Position numbers and translations under genes: made by a program. The notes beneath the pieces were generated by a model, which searched no databases, was not told the DNA's origin, and saw nothing but the letters and a program-made list of their open reading frames with translations. From positions 337,773-401,772 of the forward strand of contig NZ_JACGLS010000003.1 in assembly GCF_014062345.1 (NCBI RefSeq): a DNA stretch of 64,000 bases, read 5' to 3'. How positions within the stretch are numbered: the stretch's first letter is position 1; each line of letters opens with the position of its first letter. Source of the stretch: Tenacibaculum pelagium. GTDB taxonomy: Bacteria > Bacteroidota > Bacteroidia > Flavobacteriales > Flavobacteriaceae. Positions 62,083 through 64,000 of the stretch are shown here, one piece after another.

Positions 62083-62233
62083 TTATTAAGTTGGCCCCCC
62101 GAACTATATATGTTAACACAATGGTATTGTGTTGGTAATGTTAGTGTTGGGGATTTTTATTGTCTCAAACATTTTATAAAAAGATTAAAAAATAGTACCC
62201 GAACATTGTTTGGGTTATGTTATATATAATAAT
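62083..62233 (+). promoter_or_regulatory. Structured leader of the secreted protein gene, possible attenuator
   Basis: The leader holds a C6-GAAC segment (62095-62104), a perfect AACACAAT-GGT-ATTGTGTT hairpin (about 62115-62133), GTTGGGG followed by ATTTTT (62146-62158), and a second ACCCGAAC-ATT-GTTTGGGT hairpin (62197-62215). The GGGG segment could pair with either C-rich segment, so alternative folds are possible. No known riboswitch class was recognised. Confidence 0.4.
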
Positions 62234-64000
62234 ATGGAGAAAAATTACATGTCTTTTTTTAGTGAGCTAAATTTAAGCGAGAAATTAAATTTGTGGCTAG
62301 CAATAGTTTTTTTACTTTTTTCTAACTTAATTTTTTCACAGACTTGTAGTACAACTACAGTGTCCCCTGGTACAGCAATACTAGATAATACAACATTTAA
62401 TACTACAATAACTGTTTCTAGTAATGTTAAAATAACTGATGTAAATATAACACTTGATGTTACTCATACACATAATAAAGATTTAGACATATTTTTAGTG
62501 CATCCTGATGGTACAAGAGTAGAGATAATTACAGATAAAGGAGGAAATGGAAATGGCTTCAATATTTTGTTTGATGATGAATCAATAAATTCTTTACCTG
62601 GTAATGGTAATGGTGATGTTTTTATTGAGGATAATTATATACCTGAAGATAGTTTTGGGTTGGCAACATTTGATGGTAGAATGTCATCAGGTGATTGGGT
62701 GTTAGAAATTACTGATGATGCTGGAAGTGATATTGGAGTTTTAAACTCTGTGTCATTGGAAATATGTGGTAACGATCCTTGTACAAATGGAGCAATAGTT
62801 GGAACTATTACAGATTATGATCCTGATGCAGATGGTATTAATAGTTTATGTGATTTAGATAATGATAATGATGGTATTTTAGATGCTAATGAAGGTCTAT
62901 GTGTTACATCTTATTCTGGTAACTTCACAGCGCTAGCTCCGAGTCTGACTTCAGGAGATTTGGATCATGATTTTGTTAATGTTTTTGGTTCTGGAATTAA
63001 TCTTAATATTTTAACCTCATTTAATAATGTTGGTGGTGGGGTTATTGCAATGGGAACTAATACTTTGATATTAGGGCAAGACGGAACAGATTCTAATGAT
63101 GATACACAAAACTCTTCTGTTGAATTTGTTTTTTCGGAGAATGTTAAGTTAAATAATTTTATCATTGGTGATATTGATGTTAATGATTTTCAAGATGAAG
63201 TAAATGTAGTCGCTTATGATCAAAACGGAACTTTAGTTCAGTTAGATATAAGTTTTGGTAGCGATTTAACATATAATTCAGTTTTGAATAGATATTCTAC
63301 GCCATCTGGAGGAGCGCTTTATGATACTCCAGAGCATCAGTTAAATATATCATCCGATACACATGTAAAAAGAATAGTTGTTACAAATTATCTAGGTAAT
63401 GGTGGTGGATTTACTAACCCTGGTTATCAAGCTATTGAGTTTGTTAGTTTAGACTTTTGTACTGTTTTAGATACCGATTCTGATGGAACACCAGATTATT
63501 TGGACACAGATTCAGATAATGATGGATGTTTTGATGCTATTGAAGGAAGTGGAAATTTTACTATTGATGATTTAACCCCTAGCAATAATTTAGCAAATGG
63601 AAATGAAGGGGCTGTCAATGGAGAAGGGGTTCCAACTAATACAGGTAGTCCGCAAGGAGTTGGAACCAGTGCAACATTTACTGCTGATGCTATACCAACT
63701 TTAATAATAACAAACCCAACAGCTGTATGTAGTCCATCTACAGTTGATATTACCGTTGCATCTGTAACAGCAGGTAGTACATCTGGGACGCTTACTTATT
63801 GGACAAACTCAGCAGCAACAAGTTCATTGGCTACACCAACTGCAGTTGGTGCAGGTACTTATTATATAAAATTAACAGCAACAAGTGGTTGTTATGAGGT
63901 TGAGCCTGTAGTAGTAACGTTAAGTCCAGCACCAACAGCTGATGCAGGAAGTGCGGCAAGTATTTGTGCAGGAGATGATTTTACAGCTTCAGCAACAGCT
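62234..64000 (+). CDS. Large secreted Ig-like/calcium-repeat protein (3' end outside window)
   Basis: 589 codons are visible with no stop before the edge. The signal peptide runs to about residue 36 (IVFLLFSNLIFSQ). Residues about 45-179 form a proprotein-convertase P-domain (NKDLDIFLVHPDGTRVEI, DGRMSSGDWVLEITDDAGSD). Two calcium-binding thrombospondin-3-like repeats follow (DYDPDADGINSLCDLDNDND near 194-213 and DTDSDGTPDYLDTDSDNDG near 416-434), then Ig-like/PKD-type repeats (SGTLTYWTNSAATSSLA, CAGDDF). This suits a type IX-secreted adhesin; the sorting domain is off-window. An alternative ATG is at 62249. Confidence 0.82.
   Translation, partial: MEKNYMSFFSELNLSEKLNLWLAIVFLLFSNLIFSQTCSTTTVSPGTAILDNTTFNTTITVSSNVKITDVNITLDVTHTHNKDLDIFLVHPDGTRVEIITDKGGNGNGFNILFDDESINSLPGNGNGDVFIEDNYIPEDSFGLATFDGRMSSGDWVLEITDDAGSDIGVLNSVSLEICGNDPCTNGAIVGTITDYDPDADGINSLCDLDNDNDGILDANEGLCVTSYSGNFTALAPSLTSGDLDHDFVNVFGSGINLNILTSFNNVGGGVIAMGTNTLILGQDGTDSNDDTQNSSVEFVFSENVKLNNFIIGDIDVNDFQDEVNVVAYDQNGTLVQLDISFGSDLTYNSVLNRYSTPSGGALYDTPEHQLNISSDTHVKRIVVTNYLGNGGGFTNPGYQAIEFVSLDFCTVLDTDSDGTPDYLDTDSDNDGCFDAIEGSGNFTIDDLTPSNNLANGNEGAVNGEGVPTNTGSPQGVGTSATFTADAIPTLIITNPTAVCSPSTVDITVASVTAGSTSGTLTYWTNSAATSSLATPTAVGAGTYYIKLTATSGCYEVEPVVVTLSPAPTADAGSAASICAGDDFTASATA

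Noticed and set aside
62965..63165. Minus-strand frame inside the secreted protein
   Set aside because: It is a shadow of the continuous plus-strand frame, which carries a signal peptide and recognisable domains.

Overview
The window is an AT-rich (roughly two-thirds A+T by eye) stretch of chromosome from a member of the Flavobacteriaceae, most like Tenacibaculum, Polaribacter or a relative. The evidence is the flavobacterial gene content (PorD/DUF4835, DUF4834, DUF5683, DUF6913, 2TM-domain proteins, a large signal peptidase I, a long secreted Ig-like/calcium-repeat protein of the type IX secretion kind) and the many TAnnTTTG -7 promoter boxes typical of Bacteroidetes. Most genes are ordinary core genes. 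No rRNA, tRNA, CRISPR array or insertion sequence was seen.

Layout. 1-17 kb: a housekeeping block with ligA, a lysoplasmalogenase-like protein, DoxX, a phytase-like lipoprotein, DUF6913-dapA, ferritin, bamD-rpoZ-coaBC-porD-recN, fabI, a DUF3050 protein with a glycosyltransferase, arsC, prfB and a threonine aldolase. 17-22.4 kb: an ECF sigma factor with a probable membrane partner, then a DUF2141 protein and a LytS/LytTR two-component system. Its kinase carries a C-terminal 2TM domain and is followed by four more stand-alone 2TM-domain genes. 22-37 kb: mixed genes including PPK2, a GH3/serine-hydrolase fusion, PlsC-like and BASS membrane proteins, DUF4159, a membrane AraC regulator, rsmE and an outer-membrane protein with a long Lys/Glu tail. 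37-47 kb: YfhO, a TPR-AraC regulator and a surface polysaccharide operon (methyltransferase, two GT4 enzymes, WecB, flippase). 47-50 kb: four tandem Crp/Fnr-type regulators. 50-57 kb: the parA-parB-DUF5683-dapB-lepB-wbqC run with dnaN upstream. 57-62 kb: LpxR, two tandem PPK2 genes, a tyrosine-phosphatase-like protein, an Smr protein and a cysteine desulfurase. 62 kb to the end: the start of a large secreted protein, cut by the window edge.

The most unusual content is non-coding. Next to the first crp gene lie two related candidate small-RNA genes on the minus strand (about 47.3 and 48.1 kb). Each has a TATATTTG -7 box and an almost identical TTAAC-N4-GTTAA palindrome (the spacing of an Fnr-type site) centred exactly 29.5 bp upstream of that box, which is class II activator geometry. 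Each then has a hairpin with a CCCCTTA-containing loop and a terminator hairpin. A second pair of related candidate small RNAs (about 31.8-32.3 kb, minus strand) has its own conserved upstream dyad with TTCGAA cores, again at an identical distance from the -7 box. The better-preserved member carries two TAAGGGG motifs, one as the loop of a perfect 8-bp hairpin. The exposed motifs of the two families are complementary (10 nt in the best case). I read this as a possible Crp-controlled small-RNA circuit with a matching antagonist family. It is an inference from sequence and needs transcript data.

Several genes (3780, 7003, 16113 minus, 35389 minus, 60709) have a TAnnTTTG box only 4-5 nt before the start codon, which predicts leaderless transcripts. 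Three consecutive polysaccharide genes start with TTG.
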